Shown here piece by piece: positions 63,791-64,000 of a stretch of DNA of 64,000 bases (the first letter of the stretch is position 1; each line of letters opens with the position of its first letter). The position numbers were made by a program, and so were the translations under genes. Source of the DNA: an uncultured Paenibacillaceae bacterium (lineage in GTDB: Bacteria > Bacillota > Bacilli > Paenibacillales > K13); NCBI GenBank assembly GCA_913056365.1, contig CAJXLT010000001.1, positions 682,001 through 746,000 of the forward strand, given 5' to 3'. The notes under the pieces were generated by a model that had not been told where the DNA came from, did not search any database, and worked only from the letters and a program-made list of their open reading frames with translations.

Positions 63791-64000
63791 ATGGCGAGAA
63801 AATCATCGACTTCTGTAAATCGCAAAACAGACATCATTTCAGCAGCAATTGAAGTTTTTTCTGAAATTGGTTACTATCGGGCCACAACTGCACAAGTCGC
63901 CGAAAGGGCAGAGATTTCCCAACCATATATTTTCAAATTTTTTTCTTCCAAGGAAGCGTTACTAGTTGAAGCACTAGAGGTATCTTGGGATCGCATTATT
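63791..64000 (+). CDS. TetR/AcrR-family regulator, N-terminal part (cut by the window edge)
   Basis: Seventy codons are open to the last base of the window. The translation, MARKSSTSVNRKTDIISAAIEVF at its start quoted in part as VNRKTDIISAAIEVFSEIGY, holds the TetR helix-turn-helix: ATTAQVAERAEISQPYIFKFFSS with the recognition-helix turn. AAGGAGTGG precedes the ATG. Only the DNA-binding domain is visible; the ligand domain lies beyond the window, so its targets cannot be guessed. Confidence 0.85.
   Translation, partial: MARKSSTSVNRKTDIISAAIEVFSEIGYYRATTAQVAERAEISQPYIFKFFSSKEALLVEALEVSWDRII

Overview
The window looks like ordinary chromosome from a Gram-positive, low-to-mid GC endospore former, most likely Paenibacillus or a close relative in the Paenibacillaceae. 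The grounds are strong GGAGG-type ribosome sites with frequent ATGA and TAATG start/stop overlaps, a T-box leader, Rex, DnaD, a DnaQ-DinG fusion, a double dynamin of the DynA type, an SLH-domain surface protein, copper-amine-oxidase-type stalk domains and Gly/Tyr-rich proteins of spore-coat type. In Bacillus subtilis panBCD, dinG, ypmB, aspB, dnaD and nth lie close together. Here the same families are present but spread over about 35 kb with other genes between them. I see no rRNA, tRNA, prophage, insertion sequence or CRISPR array.

Layout. 0-6.5 kb (+): pantothenate synthesis (panB, panC, panD), a TPR protein, dinG and the redox repressor rex. 6.6-8.3 kb (-): a low-affinity phosphate transporter (Pit) with its PhoU-like DUF47 partner. 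8.4-10.2 kb (+): an MTA/SAH deaminase and a TseB-like membrane protein. 10.2-10.86 kb is a non-coding block with a 10-bp tandem array bordered by inverted repeats. 10.9-12.9 kb: a membrane protein coupled to a short FtsH-like protease. 13.2-16 kb: 3-hydroxyacyl-CoA dehydrogenase, acetate kinase and DnaD.

16-23 kb (-) is one long transcription unit headed by a proline-type T-box: proB, proA, proC, then the methionine-salvage genes mtnW (RuBisCO-like), mtnX and mtnB, then a phosphopantetheinyl transferase. The salvage transaminase (mtnE) and omega-amidase (mtnU) stand divergently at 23.6-25.7 kb. Methionine salvage is therefore split in two, and mtnA, mtnK and mtnD are not in the window. 26.4-29.6 kb: a LysR regulator divergent from leuCD. 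29.9-34 kb: a cell-wall amidase and a large modular SLH protein. 34.2-39 kb: endonuclease III, a small unknown, a tandem 71-bp hairpin repeat and the double dynamin. 39.2-42 kb: a GDSL hydrolase and an ABC exporter. 42-46.6 kb: topoisomerase IV (parE, parC).

46.6-50.5 kb: a lipoprotein behind an ECF-type promoter, a TPR membrane protein, a MarR regulator and a CapA-like lipoprotein. 50.5-53 kb (-): a pseudouridine synthase, an RlmI-like methyltransferase and two spore-coat-like proteins. 53.2-60 kb (+): a GNAT enzyme, a SWIM/SNF2 operon, a Gfo/Idh oxidoreductase and a thioredoxin-like protein. 60-64 kb: a soluble MEDS-domain histidine kinase, a SnoaL-like protein, a DUF1801 protein, a lipoprotein and the start of a TetR regulator cut by the window edge.

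No wholly new multi-gene system is evident. The best leads are the proline T-box over a RuBisCO-like salvage gene, an exact clamp-binding-type motif at the N-terminus of ParE, the decamer array near 10.4 kb, the tandem hairpins before dynA, the short FtsH with its coupled partner, and the SWIM/SNF2/small-protein operon.
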